Below are positions 1-8,345 of a DNA stretch of 64,000 nucleotides, one piece after another. A program made the translations under genes and the position numbers. The DNA lies in contig CAZVYY010000007.1 in assembly GCA_964630775.1 (NCBI GenBank), positions 1-64,000 on the forward strand, in the 5' to 3' direction. The notes under the pieces are model-generated. The model worked only from the letters and a program-made list of their open reading frames with translations, had not been told where the DNA came from and made no database searches. Position 1 is the first letter of the stretch; each line of letters begins with the position of its first letter. Source of the DNA: Anaeroglomus sp964630775 (lineage in GTDB: Bacteria > Planctomycetota > Phycisphaerae > Sedimentisphaerales > Anaerohalosphaeraceae).

Positions 1-374
1 GTTCATCGGCAAACAGCTTCACATCTCTTGAGCAAATTTAGCGCTGTCATATTAACCCTATATGTCAAAAAAAAACGGAGTATATCGCACATTCTTCACT
101 AAATTTTGCCCCCCCCCGCATACCTGTATACCTAATTCTGTATTCTTGTACACCTATATTCTTGTATCCCTTGTATCCTTACATGCCTGGATTTTACCAA
201 ACGAAGCCAATTTTCCCCGTCGCGGCTATGTTCGGATTATGTCATCCCGTGCGTTCCCGCAGCATAAATCCGGACCGTGTCCGGCCAAACGAACCCAATT
301 CTCAAAAAGCCGGTTGCCGGAAGCCGGGTGCTCCTTTACAATAACAACACTGATTTGAATCTTTTGGATAAGGA
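1..374. repeat. Intergenic region with dispersed-repeat-like sequence
   Basis: No gene is supported here. The stretch holds a run of nine A (67-75), a run of nine C (109-117), several imperfect copies of TTGTATCC/TTGTACACC between about 145 and 180, and two similar 18-mers, CCAAACGAAGCCAATTTT at 197-214 and CCAAACGAACCCAATTCT at 285-302. Translations of such sequence give the spurious QTKPI/NEPN peptides that I recall from many planctomycete (Phycisphaerae) genomes, so this may be one member of a dispersed intergenic repeat family. The short open frames on this stretch look like by-products of it. Confidence 0.4.
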
Positions 375-380
375 ATGAAT

Positions 381-1328
381 ATGAAACTGGCCAGCTATTA
401 TTATCGGAATCAGCCCTCCTGCGGCGTCGTTACCGAACAGGGAATTATGGATATTCCATTTCACCCCGACAATACTCACAAATGGACCTCTGCACTCCAG
501 ATATTGCAACAAGGGCCGCAGGCGATGGCACAACTCAAAATGTTTGACCCCAGAAAAGGAACTATTCTGGACCCTGATACAGTAGTTTTGACCAGCCCTA
601 TCACCCAGCCTGGCAAGCTGCTGGCGCTGGCCTGCAACTACCCCCAGCATCTGGCCGAGTATGCCAAACCTGCGGACATCACCGACACCCCGAGGCACAC
701 CACCACACCCTGGCCTTTCCTGATGCCCGGCTCCGCCCTGCTGGCCCCGAATGCAACCATCCCCTGGCCCAGCTACAGCAGCCAACTGGATTATGAAGTC
801 GAGCTGGCGGTGGTCATCGGCAAGCCCTGTAAAGACATCTCGGCCCAACAGGCCGCTGATTTTATCTTTGGCTACACAATCGCCAACGACATTTCCGCAC
901 GATCTGTGACCTACAAAGCCGGGCGGGCCAATCGCCCTCGGGATGAATTTTATGACTGGCTGGCGGGCAAGTGGGCCGATGGCTTCCTGCCACTGGGGCC
1001 GTGGGTGGTTTCGGCTGATGAAATCGGCGACCCGAGAAATCTGGGGATCGAATTGAAAGTCAACGGACAGCTCCGCCAGCAATCCAATACCGGACGAATG
1101 ACGTATAATGTCTATGAAATCGTGGCCTTCTTAAGCCATATCATGACGCTGGCTCCCGGCGATATCATCTGCACCGGCACCCCGCACGGCGTCGGTCACG
1201 CCACGGGGAATTATCTGCAGGCCGGTGACACAATCGAATGTGCCATCGAAAAAATCGGAACCCTGACCAACACGCTCGGTCCCAAACCGCAGGCCTTCTA
1301 CGAACCGCTGAATACCGGGGCATTCTAA
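381..1328 (+). CDS. Fumarylacetoacetate hydrolase (FAH) family protein
   Basis: A 315-residue protein of the FAH superfamily, whose members hydrolyse, isomerise or decarboxylate acylpyruvate-like or 2-keto-3-deoxy-sugar-derived substrates with a divalent metal. The family core is visible: DYEVELAVVIG carries the two acidic metal ligands, followed by GYTIANDISAR and, near the C-terminus, GDIICTGTPHGVG. The substrate cannot be told from sequence. An ATG six bases upstream is in frame, but the Shine-Dalgarno AAGGA (370-374) sits six bases before the ATG at 381 and directly abuts the earlier one, so 381 is preferred. It is the first gene of a plus-strand run; the MMPL exporter starts 11 bases after its stop, suggesting one transcript. 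Confidence 0.85.
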   Translation: MKLASYYYRNQPSCGVVTEQGIMDIPFHPDNTHKWTSALQILQQGPQAMAQLKMFDPRKGTILDPDTVVLTSPITQPGKLLALACNYPQHLAEYAKPADITDTPRHTTTPWPFLMPGSALLAPNATIPWPSYSSQLDYEVELAVVIGKPCKDISAQQAADFIFGYTIANDISARSVTYKAGRANRPRDEFYDWLAGKWADGFLPLGPWVVSADEIGDPRNLGIELKVNGQLRQQSNTGRMTYNVYEIVAFLSHIMTLAPGDIICTGTPHGVGHATGNYLQAGDTIECAIEKIGTLTNTLGPKPQAFYEPLNTGAF

Positions 1329-1339
1329 AACGGACTGAC

Positions 1340-3379
1340 ATGACTGCCCTGCAAAAACAAAGTGCAACATTGATGATAAGCCGTTTTCTGCTGTCAAATC
1401 GTCTGGCGATTCTGACCGTAATCTTTGTTTTATCGGTGTTGAGTTTCATCGCCGCCCGGCAGCTTCGCGTCAATACGGATTTTTTGTCCATGCTGAATCC
1501 CAACGAACCGTCCGTACAGGATTATCAGTATGTTCTGGATAATTTTTCCCAGATGGACTCATTTGTACTATATTTTCCAGACGCAAAAACAAAGGCCGGA
1601 CAGATTGAAGAAGCAATCCGGAACATTCGAACACTTCCGAAAATAACCAGTGTGCGGCAATTCGGCGGTCATTCCGGAATTGGAAATATCTTGTTTATGC
1701 CATCGATTTCTTACGTCCTTGTTTTTGTCAAACCTTCTTTTCCTCCTACGGAACTGGGGCAAGCTCGACAGTTGGGCGATCAGATCAAGAGGATACTGAA
1801 TCAACAGAATCTGGAACCCCGGATCACCGGCAGTTATCAGGTGCTGGTGGAATCATCGAATTCGATTGCTCAGGATATGTCATTCACTTCGATCATTACT
1901 CTTGTTGGACTTTTCCTCCTGCTTTTTGGTGTCATGCGCATGGGAATCGGCCCCGTCCTGGCAGTTATGCTCAGTCTGACCATCGGGATGGGATTTACGC
2001 TGGCGATTACCCGTTATACGCTGGGTCAGCTTAATTTGCTAACGGCAGCGCTGCCGGCAGTCATTCTTGGGCTGGGAATTGATTTCAGTTTGCACATTAT
2101 CTATGCATTCCGGGAACAAATCCTCAAGGCCCCGGGGAATGCGGCTGACTGGCAGTCACATTTTGAATCCTTCTTCAGCACTACATTGAAACCACTTACC
2201 ATGGGTGCTGTTACCACGGCAGCCGCCTTTTTATCACTATGCCTGGCATCCACACCGGCGCTGCGGGACATGGGTGTTTTTGGGGCTATCGGCATCGGAT
2301 GTACATTTCTGACTTCGGTCCTTGTGCTGCCTTTGCTGGTCAGTATGCTGCCCCCGAAGTTACTAATCCGCATCCAAAATACAGGACATATCTGGTTATG
2401 GTTATATCGCATCATACGCCCCCATCGACGAGTTGTCCTGGGTTGCTTAATGATATGCCTGACAGGAGCAGCCGCAATGATATCCCGCGTGCAGTTCAGT
2501 TCGGACCAGAATCGTTTGTCAGACCCGGATCTTCCGAGCCTTACGCTGCAAACACGACTGTTTTCAGAATATCATATCTTCCCGGTTCCCATGATATTTA
2601 TCTCCTCCACCGCCGAGGAGGAACAGAAAAAAGCCATGTGGATCCAGCAGCATGGCAGCGAGCTTTTCGCGTTTACCCTGGGGTACTCCACAGCCTTTAT
2701 GACCGGCCAGTCTCCGCAGGAATTCCTCGGAACGGATAATCATTATCTGACCCTGGCCTATCCCAAAGACAATATTTTCACACCGGCGGCAATCGCACGC
2801 ATTCAGGATTTTTGTCTGCAACTAAAAGAGGCATTCCCCCAGCGGGAAAACCGAATTTCCGGCTCAGCATTGATCCAGGATACTCTGACACGAAGCATCC
2901 AACGCGATCTTGCGGTGTGCTCACTGACTGCCTGTCTGATTGTCACAGGGATGATTTTCAGTGGTTTCCATCAGTTCACCAAAACCCTGCTGGCCTTGCT
3001 TCCCATGGTGCTGGGAGTCGTGATGACCATTGGACTAATGGGGTTAATGAATCTGGATTTCAACCTGATAACGATTGTTATTGTCCCGTTGATCGTCGGG
3101 ACAGGGATTGACCATGGAATTCATCTTTTGTGCAAGCGAGACAGATGTATTGATACAGAATCGGCATTGTCTGAAATTGCAAGTCCGGTAACCAGCACGT
3201 CGTTCACTTCGATCCTTGCATTTGCCAGCTTATTATTCTGTAACAATCTGGGATTCAAAGAGTTAGGTATTGTTGGAATCAGCGGATTTGGATTTTGCAT
3301 GATTTTTTCACTGTTCGTTTTACCACTGCTGTTTAAACAACAGACAGCCGACATCGAAGATGTTTTGGGGCCTGAATAA
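1340..3379 (+). CDS. MMPL/RND-superfamily lipid exporter-like membrane protein
   Basis: A 679-residue inner-membrane protein with the two-fold RND layout: an N-terminal membrane helix, a large extracytoplasmic loop, a block of helices, and then the same pattern again. Each half carries the MMPL-type helix-4 motif, GIDFSLHIIYAF in the first and GTGIDHGIHLL in the second, with the proton-relay Asp. The family exports lipids or hydrophobic compounds (for example HpnN for hopanoids, MmpL for mycolipids), although HpnN is longer. The next gene is an isoprenoid-synthase-like protein, so an isoprenoid or lipid cargo is a reasonable inference. The reading frame is open further upstream but would overlap the FAH gene; the ATG at 1340 is taken, and a second ATG at 1373 is possible because neither has a strong ribosome site. 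Confidence 0.8.
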   Translation: MTALQKQSATLMISRFLLSNRLAILTVIFVLSVLSFIAARQLRVNTDFLSMLNPNEPSVQDYQYVLDNFSQMDSFVLYFPDAKTKAGQIEEAIRNIRTLPKITSVRQFGGHSGIGNILFMPSISYVLVFVKPSFPPTELGQARQLGDQIKRILNQQNLEPRITGSYQVLVESSNSIAQDMSFTSIITLVGLFLLLFGVMRMGIGPVLAVMLSLTIGMGFTLAITRYTLGQLNLLTAALPAVILGLGIDFSLHIIYAFREQILKAPGNAADWQSHFESFFSTTLKPLTMGAVTTAAAFLSLCLASTPALRDMGVFGAIGIGCTFLTSVLVLPLLVSMLPPKLLIRIQNTGHIWLWLYRIIRPHRRVVLGCLMICLTGAAAMISRVQFSSDQNRLSDPDLPSLTLQTRLFSEYHIFPVPMIFISSTAEEEQKKAMWIQQHGSELFAFTLGYSTAFMTGQSPQEFLGTDNHYLTLAYPKDNIFTPAAIARIQDFCLQLKEAFPQRENRISGSALIQDTLTRSIQRDLAVCSLTACLIVTGMIFSGFHQFTKTLLALLPMVLGVVMTIGLMGLMNLDFNLITIVIVPLIVGTGIDHGIHLLCKRDRCIDTESALSEIASPVTSTSFTSILAFASLLFCNNLGFKELGIVGISGFGFCMIFSLFVLPLLFKQQTADIEDVLGPE

Positions 3380-3443
3380 AAAAAATGAACACACGGAAAA
3401 TTATCCCAGTATATTACTATATTATACAGAGTATGTTAATTTT

Positions 3444-4487
3444 ATGACAACGACGACATTATTTAAACGAATATCGATCTTTGCTGAATTGGGATTGAAA
3501 AGTCCCAGACTGATAGCCTTGCTGACCAAAACCGCTTCCGAATACCGCGAAGTGGAATCCGCGTGGGAGTCATTCCTTCGTGAATTCAATTTTGCGCACA
3601 ACGCCCAATTCACCAACAGGACACTCAGTTCGACGGTTTATTTTGAGAAGAATTTTTTCAGCATCCTCCTGCTCAGCATTCTCAAATCCGCACAGATACC
3701 CAAATATCGACGCATGAAATATGGTCTTCTGCTGCAGGCATTACGAACCATCGTTACCTGCACAGATAACATTCTGGATCATGAGCAAAAAGGAGCCATA
3801 CAACTCGAAACCAACCTTCATAATCCGGTGTTAGACAATGTTCTGCTGACTCTGGCCGCTCAGAAAGTATTATTGTGTGCTTCCTGCAGCTTATGCAGTG
3901 AACCGTATGGAACAGAACGCCTTCAAAAACGACTGCTGGACAGCCTTTTCGCAGTGGCCCAGGGTGAAAGTGCTGCCAGCCTGCTGCCGGGTGAAACGTA
4001 TCCAATTCCTGACCAAATCATCGAGACAGTGCACAAAAAGATCGGGGGGCAACTGCTCGGGCTGGCTCTGGTTGCCCCCATGGAGAATGAATCCGAACAC
4101 AGGGCGGCACTGGAGCCCATGGAACAGGGCATTTTGGCCATCGGAACCGCCCTTCAAATGCTGGATGACATCACCGATATTGTTGAAGACTGGGCTGTCG
4201 GGAAAAAGAATTATCTGGCAAGCTGGATGATGTATCATCCGCCTGTCATGTCCATGAATGCTCTCAATACCATTGTTACCGGGGAAACTTCACAGGTCGC
4301 TTTAAAACTCGGTTCAAATCGCATCGCGGCCATTGATCAAGCCATTGCCAAAGCGCTTGAAGGATTTGACCTGCTTCATCAAGGCGGCTATCCGGTCAAC
4401 CATGAACAAGCCCTGGTGTTGTTACGAATTATGTTTCGCCTGCGGGGACTGGGGGCCGACTGGGAGCAATCATCCTATGCCCGCTAA
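3444..4487 (+). CDS. Trans-isoprenyl diphosphate synthase-like protein
   Basis: A 347-residue, mostly helical, Leu-rich protein that I read as a divergent type I isoprenoid synthase. Two acidic motifs lie at the right distance: DNILDHE at residues 108-114 in place of the first DDxxD, and a canonical DDITDIVED at 241-249 followed by GKKNYL, like the second DDxxD and its lysine. The first motif has Asn for the second Asp, so substrate or activity may differ from ordinary farnesyl/geranylgeranyl synthases; a head-to-head condensing enzyme or a non-catalytic relative is possible. An upstream in-frame ATG at 3360 lies inside the exporter gene; 3444 is preferred although its ribosome site is weak. 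The gene overlaps the start of the downstream lipoprotein by 11 bases, which argues for translational coupling. Confidence 0.6.
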   Translation: MTTTTLFKRISIFAELGLKSPRLIALLTKTASEYREVESAWESFLREFNFAHNAQFTNRTLSSTVYFEKNFFSILLLSILKSAQIPKYRRMKYGLLLQALRTIVTCTDNILDHEQKGAIQLETNLHNPVLDNVLLTLAAQKVLLCASCSLCSEPYGTERLQKRLLDSLFAVAQGESAASLLPGETYPIPDQIIETVHKKIGGQLLGLALVAPMENESEHRAALEPMEQGILAIGTALQMLDDITDIVEDWAVGKKNYLASWMMYHPPVMSMNALNTIVTGETSQVALKLGSNRIAAIDQAIAKALEGFDLLHQGGYPVNHEQALVLLRIMFRLRGLGADWEQSSYAR

Positions 4488-5514
4488 TTTTATTTCCTCT
4501 ATCAGGCAGACAAGTTTTGCAATTCTTCTTTTGGGATTTGTGTGCGGCTGCGAGGAACAGCTTCGACCTATGGAACAGGACGCCGAGATTCCTGCTTCGG
4601 TTATTGTGCAATCTGCAGCGCCGCAACAAGAGACATTCGCAGTTCCTTCAACTCTCCCGCCGGTAAAATCAGAACAAACCCCACCTGTCGCTTCAACACA
4701 GCAATCCGGGGGCTTTGAGCCTGCGATTTGCAGACTTATCCCCGCAACCATGCAGACCGAGGTTTGGAACACCCTGCTTGGAACAAATCCTGTCGTCTAT
4801 ATCCGTCAACTGCCTCAAACCACGGACTTTGTTGTTCTGGATGAATTGCACAGCCGGATTCTTCGGGCGGCACGTTCCAAAATTCTGGGGACCAAGTCAG
4901 CAAGCATTTTGATTCTGGCGGGAATTGATTTCGAAACCCAGAATCCGGCCATCACCGGACCGTTTTCATTTGAGTTCGGCAAACCCATGCCGGGGACGGG
5001 GGTTTATGCCGCCAACAAAACGAAATTCCTGTCGCAGTTTTCCGGCGGCACTCTCCAAAAAACGACCTCAAAAATTCAGGGCATCACCGGGGCAACCATG
5101 ATCTGGAAGCCGATTGCCAAAGAGATTCAGCAGATATCTTCCGAGTTAATCAAACAGGGAGATGATGCATCGTATATTGATTCACTGATTTCCGGGAACG
5201 TAATCTGGACACGTTCCATGGGTACCGACAAACCGGTAACTGCGATGGCTCCTGCCGACCCGGTCGGCGTCTCACCCGAACAGAGCGCTTCGCCACCGCC
5301 CCCCGCTCAGAATCCACCTGCCGCACCGATTTCTCTTCCGGTTCCGGTCGCTCAGGTCCAGATGGAAACAGAAGACCAAACTGACCTGCTATCGGCCTAC
5401 TGGCAATGGATTGGTTTTGGAGAGTTGTCCATGCTGGGCAGCGCCGTATTGATTATCAGCTTCAATTCACTGAAAGGACGCAGACGATGCGATGCGGCCC
5501 AATCCGCAGAATAG
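4477..5514 (+). CDS. FMN-binding-domain lipoprotein (RnfG/NqrC/NosR-like)
   Basis: A 345-residue envelope protein. The N-terminus is a lipoprotein signal: hydrophobic AILLLGFV followed by a VCGC box with the acylated Cys at residue 25. A Pro/Gln/Ser-rich linker follows to about residue 80. Residues 90-220 resemble an FMN_bind domain and end in GITGAT (202-207), matching the (S/T)GAT motif in which the Thr accepts FMN phosphoester from ApbE. A second Pro-rich stretch (about 265-300) leads to a C-terminal membrane helix with a basic tail (GRRRC). Having both a lipid anchor and a C-terminal helix is odd. The next gene encodes a NapH-like iron-sulfur membrane protein and overlaps its end by 28 bases, so the two probably form an electron-transfer unit as in NosR or Rnf-type systems. 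Confidence 0.65.
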   Translation: MPANFISSIRQTSFAILLLGFVCGCEEQLRPMEQDAEIPASVIVQSAAPQQETFAVPSTLPPVKSEQTPPVASTQQSGGFEPAICRLIPATMQTEVWNTLLGTNPVVYIRQLPQTTDFVVLDELHSRILRAARSKILGTKSASILILAGIDFETQNPAITGPFSFEFGKPMPGTGVYAANKTKFLSQFSGGTLQKTTSKIQGITGATMIWKPIAKEIQQISSELIKQGDDASYIDSLISGNVIWTRSMGTDKPVTAMAPADPVGVSPEQSASPPPPAQNPPAAPISLPVPVAQVQMETEDQTDLLSAYWQWIGFGELSMLGSAVLIISFNSLKGRRRCDAAQSAE

Positions 5515-6257
5515 TCCAGATTCTGGTCCTGGCTGTGCTGGTTGTTATCGGTACAGATTTGGTTATGTCGTCGGCGGCCTGTTTGCCGTGGTTTTCACGG
5601 TTCAGTCCGCTGATGACACTGACGACACGGTTAGCTGCGCATCAATGGACTCCTTACTTTTTCGGGGGAACGATTGTATTTTTTCTCAGCGCTGTGTTTC
5701 CGCGATTTTTTTGCGGGTGGGTTTGCCCTGTGGGGACCTGTATTGATATCGTGGATACCGTGACACTGGCCGGAAAAAGAACCCTGCTGAAAACTCCTTT
5801 CTGGGCAGCGGCCTGGCTGCTGGATGCGGGCTTGATTGCAGCAGCGATGAATCGATATGAATGGGCGGGCTATCTGGACCCACTGACTTTTTTTGCTCAT
5901 ACGCTGGCATTTTTTATGCCGCAAAAAAACAGCCAACTCATCCAGAGTGCATTTGCAGACACAGGTACAGAACTCATTTTGCCGGCAGTCTTTTTCGGGG
6001 CACTTGCGCTGACGGTTTTAGGCCGCAGAACATGGTGCCGCATGCTGTGCCCTCTTGGCGGTCTTCTGGGCTTGGCAGGAACGTGGGGATTGTTCCGCCG
6101 ACAGGTCAATAACAATTGCATCCAGTGCGGCAAGTGCCGAAAGCAATGTCCCATGACTGCGATTCCCGCTGATCCTCACCAGACAAAATATCCGGCCTGC
6201 ATTTCCTGCCGGCATTGCAGCGATATTTGCCCCAGGAAAGCCATTCGCTTTCGGTAG
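5487..6257 (+). CDS. NapH/NosR-type 4Fe-4S ferredoxin membrane protein
   Basis: A 256-residue polytopic membrane protein of the NapH/CcoG/NosR C-terminal type. It has the paired membrane-proximal motifs FCGWVCPVGTC and WCRMLCPLGG typical of this family, and a C-terminal bacterial ferredoxin domain with two complete cluster motifs, CIQCGKCRKQCP and CISCRHCSDICP, for two 4Fe-4S clusters. Such proteins pass electrons between quinol or cytosolic donors and periplasmic flavin or metal acceptors. The start is fixed by AAAGGA eight bases before the ATG; it overlaps the FMN-binding lipoprotein gene, the likely redox partner. The last gene of the plus-strand run, it ends 13 bases from the convergent azoreductase gene. 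Confidence 0.8.
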   Translation: MRCGPIRRIVQILVLAVLVVIGTDLVMSSAACLPWFSRFSPLMTLTTRLAAHQWTPYFFGGTIVFFLSAVFPRFFCGWVCPVGTCIDIVDTVTLAGKRTLLKTPFWAAAWLLDAGLIAAAMNRYEWAGYLDPLTFFAHTLAFFMPQKNSQLIQSAFADTGTELILPAVFFGALALTVLGRRTWCRMLCPLGGLLGLAGTWGLFRRQVNNNCIQCGKCRKQCPMTAIPADPHQTKYPACISCRHCSDICPRKAIRFR

Positions 6258-6269
6258 ATTCAACTCTCG

Positions 6270-6893
6270 TTAAAAGGATTCGACTAACTGCCGGGCTTCG
6301 TGTTTGCGTTCTTCGACCATGGCCCCAATAGCTTCCGGGGTGCCATGCAAGGTGGGTTCCACGAGGATGTGTTCGATTCGGGTAAAGCCGATAAAGCCTA
6401 AAATCTGGTCCAGATAGCGTTTCTGCTGGTCGTAGCCTTCGGCCGGGCCGGAGTAGGCCCCGCCCCGCGCCAGGACAACCAGGGCTGGCTTGCCTTTGAC
6501 AAGGCCTTCATACCCTGCTTCCGACACGGCAAAGGTAAACGTCGGCTGGACGATGATATCGATATACTGTTTGAGCCGATAGGGGATGCCGAAGTTCCAC
6601 ATCGGGACAGCCAGGACATATTTATCGGCAGATTTGAAATGGTCGATGATGCCAACCACTTCGTCCCAGGCCTTTTTCTCCTGGGCCGTGTGGGGCTTGC
6701 CATGCATGATATTGTATTTGCCCTGCACAGCCGGGCCGTCGAAGGCAGGCAGAGGAGCCTCAAATAGATTCAGGACCTCCACGGTATCCTTTGGATTACG
6801 GGCCTTGTATGCCTCGACAAATGCATCGGCCACCTGAATCGACTTAGACCGTTGCCCACGCGGTGAACACTGGATATACAGCAGCTTTGCCAT
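6270..6893 (-). CDS. azoR: FMN-dependent NADH-azoreductase (AzoR family)
   Basis: A 207-residue flavodoxin-fold quinone/azo reductase. The N-terminus MAKLLYIQCSPRGQRSKS is the family's phosphate-binding loop for FMN, VPMWNFGIPYRLKQYID is the hallmark substrate/FMN segment, and LARGGAYSGPAEGYDQQ the third FMN-contacting loop; length matches the family. It reduces quinones and azo compounds with two electrons from NADH and is usually a cytosolic protection enzyme. AAAGGA lies well placed before the ATG. It is a single-gene unit, convergent with the iron-sulfur protein and separated from the galactokinase-like gene by an intrinsic terminator. Confidence 0.9.
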   Translation of the reverse strand: MAKLLYIQCSPRGQRSKSIQVADAFVEAYKARNPKDTVEVLNLFEAPLPAFDGPAVQGKYNIMHGKPHTAQEKKAWDEVVGIIDHFKSADKYVLAVPMWNFGIPYRLKQYIDIIVQPTFTFAVSEAGYEGLVKGKPALVVLARGGAYSGPAEGYDQQKRYLDQILGFIGFTRIEHILVEPTLHGTPEAIGAMVEERKHEARQLVESF

Positions 6894-7003
6894 TGGCGAA
6901 TCCTTTCCATTCGATACTTTCTATCTTCTATTGATTCTGCACGGATAAAGTTCACAACAATATGGATTTATAGTCTAATTTAAGCTGGATAATAAGTATC
7001 CAT

Positions 7004-7033
7004 AAAAAAAGGCCCGCCTTTGCAGACGAGCCT
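7004..7033 (-). terminator. Intrinsic terminator after the GHMP kinase gene
   Basis: On the minus strand AGGCTCG, a ten-base loop and CGGGCCT form a seven-pair stem (one T-G pair) followed by a run of T. It lies 46 bases past the stop codon of the kinase gene and would end the symporter-kinase transcript before the azoreductase gene. Confidence 0.75.
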
Positions 7034-7078
7034 TATTATACCCAGCAGGTACTGATTTACTGCAACGAAAACGCTGAA

Positions 7079-8332
7079 TTAAAAGACTTTTTCGAAGACC
7101 TTGACGCCATCGACGACTTTACAGGTATGGACGGCATACTTATCGGCAAAGTCAGGTCGGCTTTGCGGATAGGCTGTATCCACTGCTTTCTTGACGGCAT
7201 CGGCGCCGGAGGCCAGCACGATAGCCCCTGCGGCACCTTTATCGCCGCCGCCGAGCATGCGTTCGCCAATGGTCTGGGGGACGGTGCGGACGATATCGCA
7301 CATGGTTTCCAGTTCAGGGCCGGAAATCTTGTATTCATCCCGCAGGCCGATACCATCTTCACGGAAAATCCTGCCGACAGTTATAATGTCGCCCTTCTTC
7401 CAGGCTTCCATCATCTTATAGAAGCGTTTCTGGGCTTTGTAGATATAGGTCATCCGATCAACCAGATGCGGGGCTTTCTTGTCGAAAGCGGCCTTGATTT
7501 TGTTATAGAGGGCGTCGGTTTTGATGTCGGCCAGGCAGTTGATTTTGAAGCCGGCTTTTTGGGCCTTCCTGACCAATTCTTCGCATTCGGCGCGACGGAC
7601 TTTGTAGGTCGATTTTTCCAGGCCGGGACGAACCGTGCCAGTGTCCATGACGACGATGCGAAAGTCTTTGGCTTTCTTGCCGAGGGGAACATAGCTAATG
7701 GAGCGCGTGGCGGGCTTGTAGTGGGTGCCCATGCCCTGTTTGGCGAACAGAATCATGATCTGATCGAGCTTGCCGCAGGGAGAGCCGATGTATTCATTTT
7801 CGACCGCCTGAGCCAGATCAACAATCTTCATCTGATCCTTTTCGACGATGCCGTTGGCATCGAGGACCGACAGAATCAGGTTGAGGGCCAGTGAGGCCGA
7901 ACGGCTCATGCCGCCGCCGGGGATGTTACCCAACAGAACCGCATCGATGCCCTGGGTCAGCTTATAGCCGGCTTTCTGGAGGATGTAATCTACGCCGTAA
8001 GGGAACCGTGCCCAGGTGTCTGCCACTTTCGGTGACTTGGGAGCGGGAACCTTGCCCAGTTCAAACTGGATGATGCCATCGCCGGGGAAGTTATCGCTGT
8101 ACAGCCGCATCTTCGTGGTGCCGTTGGGCTTATAGGCCATCCAGATGAAGCGGTCGGTACCGACGCCAAACAGCTCGGTGCCGTTATAGTCACCATGTTC
8201 GACGCCGATGCAGAACCGCGAGGATGTCCGGCGGACTGTGGCGCCCTTGATATTGATTTTCTTCTTTGCGGCAATGGTCTTGAGTGCCGCAAATGCCTGT
8301 TTATCATTGGTTACCAGGGGTACTGCTTTCAC
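7079..8332 (-). CDS. Galactokinase-like GHMP sugar kinase
   Basis: A 417-residue GHMP kinase closest in pattern to galactokinase. A galactokinase-type signature is visible near the N-terminus (RFCIGVEHGDYNGTELF), the ATP loop is GNIPGGGMSRSASLALNL (about 135-152) where Met-Ser-Arg replaces the usual Leu-Ser-Ser, and the C-terminal motif GERMLGGGDKGAAGAIV (about 370) is the third GHMP motif. It would phosphorylate a sugar such as galactose at C1, but the altered loops leave the exact sugar open. A GTG start is chosen because AAAGGAG stands eight bases before it; an in-frame TTG further up would overlap the ribosome site. The sodium:sugar symporter gene ends 13 bases upstream, so uptake and phosphorylation are coupled in one operon. 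Confidence 0.75.
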   Translation of the reverse strand: MKAVPLVTNDKQAFAALKTIAAKKKINIKGATVRRTSSRFCIGVEHGDYNGTELFGVGTDRFIWMAYKPNGTTKMRLYSDNFPGDGIIQFELGKVPAPKSPKVADTWARFPYGVDYILQKAGYKLTQGIDAVLLGNIPGGGMSRSASLALNLILSVLDANGIVEKDQMKIVDLAQAVENEYIGSPCGKLDQIMILFAKQGMGTHYKPATRSISYVPLGKKAKDFRIVVMDTGTVRPGLEKSTYKVRRAECEELVRKAQKAGFKINCLADIKTDALYNKIKAAFDKKAPHLVDRMTYIYKAQKRFYKMMEAWKKGDIITVGRIFREDGIGLRDEYKISGPELETMCDIVRTVPQTIGERMLGGGDKGAAGAIVLASGADAVKKAVDTAYPQSRPDFADKYAVHTCKVVDGVKVFEKVF

Positions 8333-8345
8333 GGTAAGAACTCCT

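Noticed and set aside
336..1082. Minus-strand open frame of 248 codons
   Set aside because: Antisense to the FAH-family gene and without similarity to a known protein.
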